Below are positions 33,041-42,500 of a stretch of 51,512 nucleotides of DNA, one piece after another (position 1 is the stretch's first letter; each line of letters opens with the position of its first letter). This DNA is from Treponema sp. (GTDB lineage Bacteria > Spirochaetota > Spirochaetia > Treponematales > Treponemataceae): positions 1 to 51,512 of the forward strand of contig JAILEY010000004.1 of the NCBI GenBank assembly GCA_024687165.1, read 5' to 3'. The notes below the pieces were generated by a model, which saw only the letters and a list, made by a program, of their open reading frames with translations, ran no database searches and was not told the DNA's origin. A program made the translations under genes and the position numbers.

Positions 33041-35153
33041 TCTGATTATAAGCATCGAGTCTTGCTTCTTTTAGAAGTTGAGCGTCCCTGGCAAAATCAG
33101 CAATGGCAAGAGTTAAATATCCTGACTGTGCCGTTCCGCTGAGTTCTCCAGGGCCTCTTAATTTTAAATCTTCTTCTGCAATCTTAAATCCGTCTGTTGT
33201 TTCATGAAGTGCCTTGAGTCTGGCAATTCCCGCTTCAGTAATATTTTTGTCGTATGTGAGGAAACAGTATGACTGCAGGCTATTTCTTCCGACGCGTCCT
33301 CTCAACTGATGAAGCTCAGAAAGTGCAAACCGGTTTGCGTGTTCAATTACTATGCACGTTGCATTTGCTACATCCACTCCAACTTCAACGACTGTTGTTG
33401 CAACAAGAATTTTTATTGAGCCGTTTTTAAATTCCTCAAGGATTTTGTGCTGCTCATCGTCATCAATTCTTCCGTGGACTAAAGCACATTTGTATTCAGG
33501 ATAAACCTGCTGTGAAAGAAACTTAAACATCTCTTCAGCACTTTTGAGATTTTTATCATCAGTTTCTGCGTCACCTATTCGTGGGTAAACAAAATATGCC
33601 TGGTGTCCTGCAGCAAGTTCTTTTCTGACTGCTTCATAAACATTCCGCTCATTTCCAAAAACAGTTAGATATGTTTTTACCGGCAGTCTTCCTTTCGGCA
33701 TTGATTTTATTGTGCTTACATCCAGGTCTCCGAATGCAGTTAAGGCAAGAGTCTGCGGAATCGGGGTTGCACTCATCATTAAAAGATCTGGTGAATGTGA
33801 AACTGAATTAAAGGTTTTTCTTCCTTTTGCGATTATGCTTTCGCGTTGAGTAACTCCGAATTTGTGCTGCTCATCAATTATTGCAAGCTGAAGTTTTTTA
33901 TACATTACGTTCTGACTGAACAGCGCATGAGTTCCGGCAACAAAATCAATCGTTCCGTCCCGCAGTGAATTTACAAGAATTTCCCTTCCCCGGGATTTTA
34001 AATTCCCTGTAAGAAAGGCGACACGAACTCCAAGAGACTCAAGAAGCTTTGCTGCATTTTCCGCATGCTGTTTTGCAAGAAGTTCCGTCGGAGCTAAAAG
34101 AGCAACTTGTCCACCGTAGTCAATAATCCTAAGTGCCGCAAGAAAACTCACAAGCGTCTTCCCCGAACCGACATCTCCCTGAAGAAGACGTTGCATACTG
34201 TAGCCGTTTTGAATCTCATCGCTTGACTCTCCCAGATTCAAGTTCATCATGTTGTTGAGGAATTTCTGACTTTTATCTATGTCTGCATTTATCTGCAGTG
34301 CAACTTTTTTCTGATCTTCTGTAAGTTCAAAGGGAAGTCTCTCCAGAAGCTGTTTTTGGCGCGGTGAAAAATCTTCCTGTTCAGAAAATGACTCAGGCTG
34401 AATATTTTCATCCGGCAGTGAGCCCCTATGTTCCAGTGCGCGAAGAAGCATTTTATATTCGAAGAAATAAAGCTCCTCATAAATTAAAGAGTTTTTTGCT
34501 TCGTTTAGTTTCTGTATGTTTTCCGGGTTATGAATCTGTATTATTGCCTGACTTTTTGAAATCAATTTTCTTTCGCTGATTATATTTTCCGGAAGATCGT
34601 TGTTTATTGTTTTTGCGTATAATTTTAATGCTGAAGAAACTGCCTTTTTATAGACCTTTTGAGTAAGGCCTTCTGTAAGCGGATAGATCGGAAAAATTTT
34701 GCTGTCTGGAAGTGTGAAATTTTCAAACTGAGAAAGTTCTCCATCTGGTGCAAGTTGTTCTGCGTCAAAAGAAGTGCACTGAAGCTCATTGTATTTAACT
34801 TCGAATTTTCCGCATACGCTGATTATGCTTCCCTGTGGCAATGATTTTTCAAGAAACGGTCTGTTGAATGCAATGAGCCATGCGTTTGCAGTTCCGTCTG
34901 TTACTGCAATTTTAAGCGTCCTCATTTTACCAAAGCCAAACCACTGGTGTGACATTACTTTGCAGACTGTGTGAACTTTTGAAAATGCATAATCTTTAAG
35001 CGATGTGCGTTTTGTTCTGTCTTCGTAGTCGCGGGGAAAAATTGAAAGAAGATCTGCAACTGTAAAAATATTGAGCTTAGCAAATTGTCTTGCTGTTGCA
35101 GGACCAACTCCACCAAGGCTTTCTACAGTTGCTGTAAGTTCACTCAGTTTCAT
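33021..35153 (-). CDS. recG: ATP-dependent DNA helicase RecG
   Basis: The 710-aa superfamily 2 helicase rescues stalled replication forks and branch-migrates junctions. It begins with the wedge/OB region LGGVGPATARQFAKLNIFTV, then Walker A LLQGDVGSGKTLVSF near residue 330, the DEQH box AIIDEQHKFGVTQRES near 425 and the SF2 motif VI QLRGRVGRNSLQSYC near 635. The length is normal. Its last 20 bp overlap the end of the convergent sigma-factor gene. It is preceded by yggT on the same strand with a 3-bp gap. Confidence 0.93.
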   Translation of the reverse strand: MKLSELTATVESLGGVGPATARQFAKLNIFTVADLLSIFPRDYEDRTKRTSLKDYAFSKVHTVCKVMSHQWFGFGKMRTLKIAVTDGTANAWLIAFNRPFLEKSLPQGSIISVCGKFEVKYNELQCTSFDAEQLAPDGELSQFENFTLPDSKIFPIYPLTEGLTQKVYKKAVSSALKLYAKTINNDLPENIISERKLISKSQAIIQIHNPENIQKLNEAKNSLIYEELYFFEYKMLLRALEHRGSLPDENIQPESFSEQEDFSPRQKQLLERLPFELTEDQKKVALQINADIDKSQKFLNNMMNLNLGESSDEIQNGYSMQRLLQGDVGSGKTLVSFLAALRIIDYGGQVALLAPTELLAKQHAENAAKLLESLGVRVAFLTGNLKSRGREILVNSLRDGTIDFVAGTHALFSQNVMYKKLQLAIIDEQHKFGVTQRESIIAKGRKTFNSVSHSPDLLMMSATPIPQTLALTAFGDLDVSTIKSMPKGRLPVKTYLTVFGNERNVYEAVRKELAAGHQAYFVYPRIGDAETDDKNLKSAEEMFKFLSQQVYPEYKCALVHGRIDDDEQHKILEEFKNGSIKILVATTVVEVGVDVANATCIVIEHANRFALSELHQLRGRVGRNSLQSYCFLTYDKNITEAGIARLKALHETTDGFKIAEEDLKLRGPGELSGTAQSGYLTLAIADFARDAQLLKEARLDAYNQIKLHNL

Positions 35154-35156
35154 TAA

Positions 35157-35759
35157 TTAAAGAGGCAGGCGAATTATAATTTCAAAAAGAACGTTGTAGC
35201 AGATTGTCAGTCCGACTTTAAATGCAACAAGTACAAGACACGAAATGATAAGTGCAAGCTTGTATGAAATCGGTCTGCCTAAAGAAAAAATCTTTGCGAT
35301 TCTATAAACAAACGGACAGATTGAACGGTCGATTGCATCAGTTATAAATCCGCCGGATCTGTTGTCTCCTCTGAGAAGAATCATAATAAGACGAACTACA
35401 AAAAGAATGAGAATAAAAATGATCAGTGAGTCTAAAATTGCAAAAACAATATTGAGTGCCATTCCAAGAAGAGTGCGTATAGTAAGATAACCACCTCTTG
35501 AAAGTCCATCGCAGATTGAATTTCCTGCGCTTAAAAGACAGAGTGCAAGTGCCGGTGAAAAATCAAAACTTCCAAACTGAAGCCATCTTATTCCGCGGAA
35601 AAGATTTAAATATGGATCACAAATGGCTGAAAGAAACTGTCCGAATCTTGAATATGAAAGCCCAGGAATCCATGTAAGAATTATTCTGATAAAACAGATT
35701 GTTGAATATAAAGAAAATGCTTTTGCAAGTAAACTGAAAAATTCTGATAAAATGTTCAT
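35157..35759 (-). CDS. YggT-family membrane protein
   Basis: This 200-aa inner-membrane protein shows two copies of a YggT-like half: LYSTICFIRIILTWIPGL followed by FGQFLSAICDPYLNLFRG, and later LIIFILILFVVRLIMILLRG with FITDAIDRSICPFVYRIA. The I-x-D-P-Y-L-x-x-F-R signature of the first half is diagnostic; the second half keeps D-x-x-I-C-P. YggT proteins have been linked to osmotic tolerance and, in Gram-positives and chloroplasts, to cell division or membrane organisation, but the molecular role is not established. It is upstream of recG on the same strand. Confidence 0.83.
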   Translation of the reverse strand: MNILSEFFSLLAKAFSLYSTICFIRIILTWIPGLSYSRFGQFLSAICDPYLNLFRGIRWLQFGSFDFSPALALCLLSAGNSICDGLSRGGYLTIRTLLGMALNIVFAILDSLIIFILILFVVRLIMILLRGDNRSGGFITDAIDRSICPFVYRIAKIFSLGRPISYKLALIISCLVLVAFKVGLTICYNVLFEIIIRLPL

Positions 35760-35872
35760 ATATTAAGGATACTAAAATTGTGAGTTATGTGCAACTTTTG
35801 CGGATTGAAATTATAACTGCTGACATTTTTCTTTCCATATAATAAACTTGCTTTGTGGAGTTTATAAAAGTT

Positions 35873-38407
35873 ATGAAGTCGATTTTTAAATTAGCTATAC
35901 ATCTTTCTAGGGGGGGGCAATTCGGATTTAAATTTTTTGCCGCTCTGATTTTTAGCACGATTTTTTATTCCTGCAGTAATTTTGTTGATTCAAGTAAAGT
36001 TGAAAAGAACGATTCAAAATCAAACGTTGTAGAATTTTCCGGAAAATTGATTTACAGCGCACTCCCGGGAAAAATTGCACAGATACTTAAAATTCCAGCA
36101 CAGACAGATAAAGAAAATTTTAGAACTGCATTTCCTTCGATACCGACTGAGAATCTTGATTTTGAAATTAAAGCAGTTAACGCTGATGACAATACTGAAG
36201 TTTATACAGGTGAAACTGTAACTGACGGCGAAAGTGTAAAATATAAAATCGGTATTCCCGCTGCAGATTCAGAGAAAAAATATAAGATTGAAGTAAGTCT
36301 TGCAATTAAACTTTTTGATACACGCTACGAAATTTTAAAAGGCAAAATTGAGAATGTTAAAATCAGCAATTTGAAAACTGTTATAAATCAGAATATTATT
36401 CTTTCTGTACCTCAAGACAGCAGTGAGTTTGGAATTCTTGATCTTGAAGTTGACTGTACCGGCACAGAAGTAAAATCTGCAAGGGCATCTGTAAATTATA
36501 ATGATCATGAAAGCTCTTATATTCCTGCAATAAATAATTCCGGAAAAATGCGTTTCCTTTTTGGAGAAATTACAGAGGATGAATTAGAAGATGGAATGCC
36601 TGAAGGTTCTCATAAAGTAAAATTTGATTTTTATTCATCGACTAACTGCACTGGTGTTTCGCTTTATTCTTTTACAGAATGTATAAATATTTTTTCGGCA
36701 TTAACAACCGATACCTGGGTGCAGAACGGAGACGAACCGTGGTTTGTTACAACAACAGACGGTGACGGAAAAAAGACAACAGTCTGCAAAATAACAAATG
36801 AAATGATTGAAGAGCACAAGCTTACAGAAATTTATGTTGACCCGAGTGTTGTTTCATCAGGAAGCGGAAATTTCTTCAGTCCAAAGAAAACTTTTGATGA
36901 AGCTGTTGCATTGCTCAAAGATGAAAATAAAGATTATACGATTTATATAAACGGGACTCTTGAAGGTTCAGGAGTAAAAATTCCGGATTCAATAAATGCA
37001 AAATCTCTTACGCTCTGTGGAAAAAGAGGTTTGGATGCATACGGAAATCCGCAGGATTCTTTAGTAGTAGACAACGTAACATATGATGCAACTGTTTTGG
37101 TTATATCAAGTACTGTTCCTGTAACTATAAAAAATCTTTTAATTAAGGATGGTTGTATTGATGATGGACACTCTAGCGGCATACGATTGCAGAGTGGAGA
37201 AAACCTCACGCTTGCTGATGGTGCTCAATTAAAAAATAACTATGCGGGATATAATGGTGGAGCGATAGATGGAACATTCAAAATGAAAGGTTCAGCCTAT
37301 ATTCCAGCCGGTGTTGATGGTGTGATTGGTGCTGGCAAAAATGATGTTTATCTTCCGACCGGTACAACCATCAAAATTGCGGGAAAACTTACCCCTCCTG
37401 CTGAATGTACAGACGGTATTGTTGCAACAATTACGCCGTCAAGTTATACTCCGGGCAAACAGCTTATTGAACTTGAAGATGGTGTAACAGACACAACGAT
37501 TGAAGAGGCGGCAAAGCATTTTACAGTAACGCCTGAAACTTCAAGCTCTGATCTTTTCTTCCTTGGAACTGACGGAAAACTGATTACGCCTGTAATGTTT
37601 GATAACGGTTCTTATGTTACAGGATCAGACTCAAGTGTTTTGCATGAAGGCACTTATTATAAGGTTGTAAATTACAGCTATCTGAATCATGACAATTTGA
37701 AAATGTCTGTTTCAAATCCGTATGGCGATGAACTTCCTTTGTCAACAACTATTGATGGTGAAACTCCGATTACAGGTGCAATTAGTGCAAGGGTACTTTC
37801 TGACGGATACCACACAATTACAACAACATTGACTCGCCCGGACGGCACAACTGAAAGCGGAACAAAACGAATTTACGTAAAGATTAAGCCGGTGAAAGTT
37901 ACGATTGGAACAATAGAAGTGTATTTCGACACTCATGGCGAGGGCGCTCATGGCGGCGGAAATGCAATTATAAGCGGAGAGGAAAGACCAGACCCACCAC
38001 ATTATATGTATATTGAAGGCGACGCATATCCTAATGAAGCGGACAAGAAAAAAACTTGCAGAACTGTAAGACTTAACTCTAATGATGGAAGCACTAGCAA
38101 TGGTAATAATGCTGTTACATACAGATATAATCCTGATTCAGAAAATAATTTTGTTTATCTTACGGAAAAGACCAGTAACTTCTATTTTTACACAAATATG
38201 GCGCACTGCACTTATTCGGGTCTTGATCTTTGTCAGATAAGAAGAGAAGATACCACTACAACAAGAGCGTTAAGCGAGATAAAAAAGACAGAGACAGGTA
38301 AAAGACATTTTGCTACAGGCGATGTTAATTGGGATGGAGTTCATGTTAGTGGCGGTGGATGTCCACGCGGATATTATTCTTTTGATGTTATTCCAACTGA
38401 TGATTAA
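35873..38407 (+). CDS. Large surface lipoprotein with beta-helix-like region and a G8 tract
   Basis: The 844-aa protein has an N-terminal signal region ending in a lipobox near residue 34 (IFYSC), so it is lipid-anchored, probably at the cell surface. Residues about 320-510 (VDPSVVSSGSGNFFSPKKTF, then NAKSLTLCGKRGLDA and ADGAQLKNNYAGYNGGAIDG) look like a right-handed beta-helix of the polymorphic membrane protein type. A GTG at 35855 is an alternative start; ATG 35873 gives a better signal peptide. Eight consecutive G at 35910-35917 encode R-G-G before the lipobox, so a one-base length change would shut off the protein. No function can be assigned. A perfect terminator follows. Confidence 0.8.
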   Translation: MKSIFKLAIHLSRGGQFGFKFFAALIFSTIFYSCSNFVDSSKVEKNDSKSNVVEFSGKLIYSALPGKIAQILKIPAQTDKENFRTAFPSIPTENLDFEIKAVNADDNTEVYTGETVTDGESVKYKIGIPAADSEKKYKIEVSLAIKLFDTRYEILKGKIENVKISNLKTVINQNIILSVPQDSSEFGILDLEVDCTGTEVKSARASVNYNDHESSYIPAINNSGKMRFLFGEITEDELEDGMPEGSHKVKFDFYSSTNCTGVSLYSFTECINIFSALTTDTWVQNGDEPWFVTTTDGDGKKTTVCKITNEMIEEHKLTEIYVDPSVVSSGSGNFFSPKKTFDEAVALLKDENKDYTIYINGTLEGSGVKIPDSINAKSLTLCGKRGLDAYGNPQDSLVVDNVTYDATVLVISSTVPVTIKNLLIKDGCIDDGHSSGIRLQSGENLTLADGAQLKNNYAGYNGGAIDGTFKMKGSAYIPAGVDGVIGAGKNDVYLPTGTTIKIAGKLTPPAECTDGIVATITPSSYTPGKQLIELEDGVTDTTIEEAAKHFTVTPETSSSDLFFLGTDGKLITPVMFDNGSYVTGSDSSVLHEGTYYKVVNYSYLNHDNLKMSVSNPYGDELPLSTTIDGETPITGAISARVLSDGYHTITTTLTRPDGTTESGTKRIYVKIKPVKVTIGTIEVYFDTHGEGAHGGGNAIISGEERPDPPHYMYIEGDAYPNEADKKKTCRTVRLNSNDGSTSNGNNAVTYRYNPDSENNFVYLTEKTSNFYFYTNMAHCTYSGLDLCQIRREDTTTTRALSEIKKTETGKRHFATGDVNWDGVHVSGGGCPRGYYSFDVIPTDD
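35910..35917 (+). repeat. G8 homopolymer in the signal region of the surface lipoprotein
   Basis: Eight G in a row lie 37 bases after the ATG, before the lipobox. With eight the reading frame is open; seven or nine would frame-shift. Poly-G tracts of this length are known to vary in length in treponemes. Confidence 0.85.
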
Positions 38408-38420
38408 TCTTTTCTAAATG

Positions 38421-38457
38421 CACTCCCAACTGCTTTATACAGTTGGGAGTGTTTATT
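38421..38457. terminator. Terminator of the surface lipoprotein gene
   Basis: CACTCCCAACTG (38421-38432) pairs perfectly with CAGTTGGGAGTG (38440-38451), followed by GTTTATTT. It lies between convergent genes and could serve both, though the T-run is better on the plus strand. Confidence 0.85.
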
Positions 38458-39314
38458 TAAGCATTTACAGAAGTTTGCTTTTGAATCTCAAGTACTTTTT
38501 CAACTGGAAGAGAAACCAGTTTTGCAATTTTTTCGATTGAGAGATTCATTTCAAGAGCATTTTTTATTGTTTCCACAGCTTTCTGTTGGGCACCGATATT
38601 TTTCCCTTCTTCCAAACCTATAGTTATTCCGGCTTCTTTTCCATTTTCATAATCATAAGTTCTTTGTCGTTCCCAATCCATATACTGCTTCTTCCACTGT
38701 GTATTTTTCTTGGCTTCTTCCGTAAGTTGCGCAAGACGTTCAGTAAACTTATTACTGGGCTTTCTTCCGATAACAAGTTCCAAAAATGCTTTCTGCTTTT
38801 CGTTTAGTATTTTATCACAGTTTTTTGCAACAAAAAAGTATTTGTATGCGCGGTCATTCAGTTTTATTAAATGGTTTTCGCGGCATAAATTTTCAAAATG
38901 ATAGCATGGTAAGCCTTTTTCAAAAATGTCTGTAATGCAGATAAAGATTACGTATGAATCTTTGAGTTCTTTATACTTCTGCCCGGATTGCAGAGTATCT
39001 ACATCTATGCATCCTTGATAATAACGCGAGCGTTCTGGAAGTTCTTTAGTATCTGCAGCCTGCATTTCCAAGTTAAATGCCTGAGTGTTGTTTTTTGCAT
39101 AAACATCAAGGCGGATTACTTTGCTTCCATAATCAGTTTCAATTGTTTCTTCTCCGTGCATTTCTATATGGTCTAATTCCATTTCCAGCAGTGTTTCAAG
39201 TAATTCCTTGCATACGTCTGGATTGTTCCGCATAACCTTATAAAAAATAAAGTTGTTGGCAAGAGTTGCTCGTTCCCATTTCTGTTCTGGTGTAAGTTTT
39301 TCTTCGTCTTTCAT
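38457..39314 (-). CDS. Rpn-family (YhgA-like) PD-(D/E)XK nuclease/transposase
   Basis: The 285-aa protein has the catalytic core of the Rpn/PDDEXK_2 family: RLDVYAKNNTQAFNLEMQAA near residue 75 gives D-x(n)-E-x-Q, followed by RSRYYQGCIDVDTLQSGQKY. The C-terminal part (about residues 215-285) is a charged, coiled-coil tail with GKEAGITIGLEEGKNIGAQQ. Rpn proteins are Mg-dependent nucleases that promote recombination and are often annotated as transposases. Many genomes have several copies. No terminal inverted repeats are seen here. Three GGATGAAA boxes, 22-23 bp apart, lie upstream on its strand. Confidence 0.86.
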   Translation of the reverse strand: MKDEEKLTPEQKWERATLANNFIFYKVMRNNPDVCKELLETLLEMELDHIEMHGEETIETDYGSKVIRLDVYAKNNTQAFNLEMQAADTKELPERSRYYQGCIDVDTLQSGQKYKELKDSYVIFICITDIFEKGLPCYHFENLCRENHLIKLNDRAYKYFFVAKNCDKILNEKQKAFLELVIGRKPSNKFTERLAQLTEEAKKNTQWKKQYMDWERQRTYDYENGKEAGITIGLEEGKNIGAQQKAVETIKNALEMNLSIEKIAKLVSLPVEKVLEIQKQTSVNA

Positions 39315-39415
39315 TTTTTTGCCTCCATATACTTATTAACCGCAGACATGCAAAAAAATTCAGTTCGTGAGAAAAAAAATAAAAAAATGTGAAAAATTAA
39401 AAAGTCTTAAAAAAT

Positions 39416-39468
39416 TTTCATCCGGTTGAAACTTTTATTTCATCCTGAAAAAAAATAAAATTTCATCC
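39416..39468 (-). promoter_or_regulatory. Three phased GGATGAAA boxes upstream of the Rpn-type gene
   Basis: TTTCATCC (GGATGAAA on the minus strand) occurs at 39416-39423, 39438-39445 and 39461-39468, spaced 22 and 23 bp, about two helical turns. They lie 100-155 bp before the Rpn-type start and between its promoter region and the dnaE terminator. An activator site is possible; no known consensus is recognised. Confidence 0.4.
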
Positions 39469-39507
39469 GGAGAATTTTTTAAAACGTACGGAGTTTTTGG
39501 GTAAAAT

Positions 39508-39534
39508 ATAAGGAGAAACAGAGTGTCTCCTTAT
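39508..39534 (-). terminator. Rho-independent terminator of dnaE
   Basis: ATAAGGAGA (minus, from 39534) pairs with TCTCCTTAT (to 39508), a perfect 9-bp stem right after the dnaE stop, followed on the minus strand by ATTTT. Confidence 0.7.
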
Positions 39535-39540
39535 CAATAT

Positions 39541-42500
39541 TTACTCAAACCAGACGTCTTTTACTTTTGGATATTCCTTAAGCTGATCTGCAAGTTCACT
39601 GCTGTTTGGAACTGTAAGCTGAGCATTTGCCTTAACAATGTAAGTTTTTCCTGCAACATCAAGATGAAAGAATACATGGCAGTTCCCGTTTTCACCAAAT
39701 AGAAAATCACGAAGGGGTGCAATTTCTTTTATGCTGTTGAATCCCTGTGCAAGCTGAATGTGCATCGTGGTAATCGATTTTTTCTGCAGTGTAGAAATAT
39801 CTTCTATTGAATCTACAGTGAAGCTTGGAGTTTCTCTTGGCTGTTCAACGGTGCCCATGTTGACTTTACCTTTAAATGCATATACTTCTTCATTTTTGAT
39901 TCTTGGTCCTAGCTGTTCCCAAACCTTTGGGAAGAAAGTGATTTCAATTGAATCTTTAAAATCTGCAAGTTTTGCAAATGCCATCTGGGTGCCTTTTTTT
40001 GTCATTATAACCCTGAGCCCCTGAAGCATTCCGATTGCAATATAGCTTGTGCCGCTGTTTCTCATTGACCAGGAATTTCTTCCGCTTGAAGCTGCTGATT
40101 GTAGTTCTGCAAAAGCCTGCTTTCCCTGATGAAGAATTGTTTCACTGTTGCAGGTTGCGCAGGTTTCAATAATTTTTCTGTAATCATCAAGAGGGTGCCC
40201 TGAAACAAAACATCCGATGAGCTCTTTTTCCATGTTGAGCATTTCCATTTTTGGCAGCTCTTCACATTCTTCAAATTTAAAATCCGTAAATTCTTTGATT
40301 CCTGCATCTTCAAAAAGGCTTGCCTGACCGTATGCATTTCCGCTTCTTTTTTTATCTTCGTAGGCAATAGCTGCTTCATAGTTTAAAAGAAGTGTTGCTC
40401 TGTTTTTGTCCAGATGATCAAATCCGCCTGTCTTAATGAGAACTTCAATTGCTTTTTTGTTGATGCACTGGCGCGGAGGAAGTTTATTTCCAAGCTCATC
40501 AACTCCTTCTTCCTTGAGTGCGGTACATCGTTCCACAAAATTCATGAAGCTTGTGTAAGGTCCGTTTGCTTCTCGCTCTTTAACGATTGCACTTGCGGCT
40601 CCTTCACCCATTCCCTTTATTCCTTTAAGACCGAAAACAATGTGTCCGTCTACAACATCAAAAATTTCTGCTGAACGGTTTACATCCGGTGGATCTACAG
40701 GGATTCCCATTTTTTTAGCTTCTTCAATATAAACCGGAAGAGTATCTGTTGAAGTAATTTCATTTGTTAAGTTTGCAGCCATGAACTCAGCGGCGTAGTG
40801 ACATTTGAGGTAACCTGTTCTGTAGGCAAGAACCGTGTATGCTGCTGCATGAGATTTATTGAAACCGTAGTTTGCGAACGGAATCATGATTTCAAAAATT
40901 TCGTCGGCGTGTTCTTTTGTGAATCCTTCTTTTATGGCACCTTCTTCAAATTCTGCTTTTTTACCCATGAGAACATCAAGTTTTTTCTTTCCCATGGCAC
41001 GTCGAAGCATGTCGGCACCACCGAGTGAAAATCCTGCGATTCGCTGTGAAACCTGCATGATCTGTTCCTGGTAAACCATAACGCCGTAGGTTTCTTTTAG
41101 AATTCCTTCAAGACATGGGTCAGGATATTTTACTGTGCTTGGATCATTTTTTCCGTCTACGAAAGTCTGAATGTAATCCATTGGTCCCGGGCGGTAAAGT
41201 GCGTTCATTGCAACGAGGTCAGTAATCTGTCGTGGCTGAAGTGCGCGCATCCATTTCTGCATTCCCGGAGATTCAAACTGGAAGATTGCAACTGTGTCTC
41301 CTCTCGAGAATAATTTGTAAGTTTCTTCATCTGTGTCCGGAACATTGCTTACAGAAAATTCCGGAGTTCCTTCAGGGCGGTGTTTGTTGATGATGTCTTC
41401 CGCATATCTTATGAGTGAAAGCGTCTTTAATCCCAGGTAGTCAAATTTAACAAGTCCACAAGGTTCGATGATGTCCATTGTGTACTGAACGGCAACTTCT
41501 CCTGTTTTGTTATCTTTAAAAATCGGTGCCCAGTCAGGAAGCGGAGTAAGACCGATAACCATTCCCGAAGCATGAAGTCCAGTGTTTCTGATACAACCTT
41601 CAAGTTTAAGTGCAAGCTCAAAAAGCTTTGTGTAACGCGGATCGTCTTTGTAAGGAATCAGCTGGCCGCCATCAGGGAATTTTTCGCTCGGCGGATTAAA
41701 ACAGTCTTTGAGTTTAGCTTTAGGATTGTCCGGAACACAGGCTTTAAGCATGTTTACTTCATTGAGCGGGATTTCAAGAATTCGGCCTACATCAGCAATA
41801 CAGTTCTTCGGCTTGAGTGTACCAAAAGTTACAATATGTCCTACGTTTTCCGGATGATAAAGATCCTGAGTGTGCTTGATGATATCCTGTCTGAAATCGA
41901 AATCCATATCAACGTCAAAGTCCGGCATGGAAACACGTTCAGGATTCAGAAAGCGCTCAAAAATCAGACCGAATTTAAATGGGTCAATATCTGTAATTCC
42001 CATGCAGTAAGCAACAAGAGAACCTGCACCGGAACCTCGGCCTGGACCAATAGGCATGTACGGCTTTTCTACTTTATTAACATTGTCGTAAGTGCTTTTT
42101 GACCAGTTGATGAATTCCCAAACGATAAGGAAGTAACCTGAAAATCCCATTGAGAAAATAATTCCGATTTCATATTCTGCACGTGCACGAATTTCCGCAG
42201 TTATTTCCGGGTATCTTTTTTTTAGACCTTTTTCAACAATGTAGCGCACATAATCATTCTGGTTTGCCTGATAGTCTTCGCCGTGAGTTTGAAATTCTAC
42301 AGGGAGTTCAAATCGCGGAAGTGTGCCCTTAAGTTCTGGTGTTGAATACTGATGAATCGTAAGGTCGCACATCGATGCAATTTTGAGTGTGTTGTCCATT
42401 GCTTCCTGAATGACGCTTTCATCAATTCCCGGAATTCCAACAAGAACTTTTTTCATTTCTGCTTCAGTCTTTAAATAGAATTCAGGACCTCCCATCGGTA

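Noticed and set aside
41572-42102. 176-codon plus-strand open frame
   Set aside because: It is an antisense shadow of dnaE with no recognisable domain.
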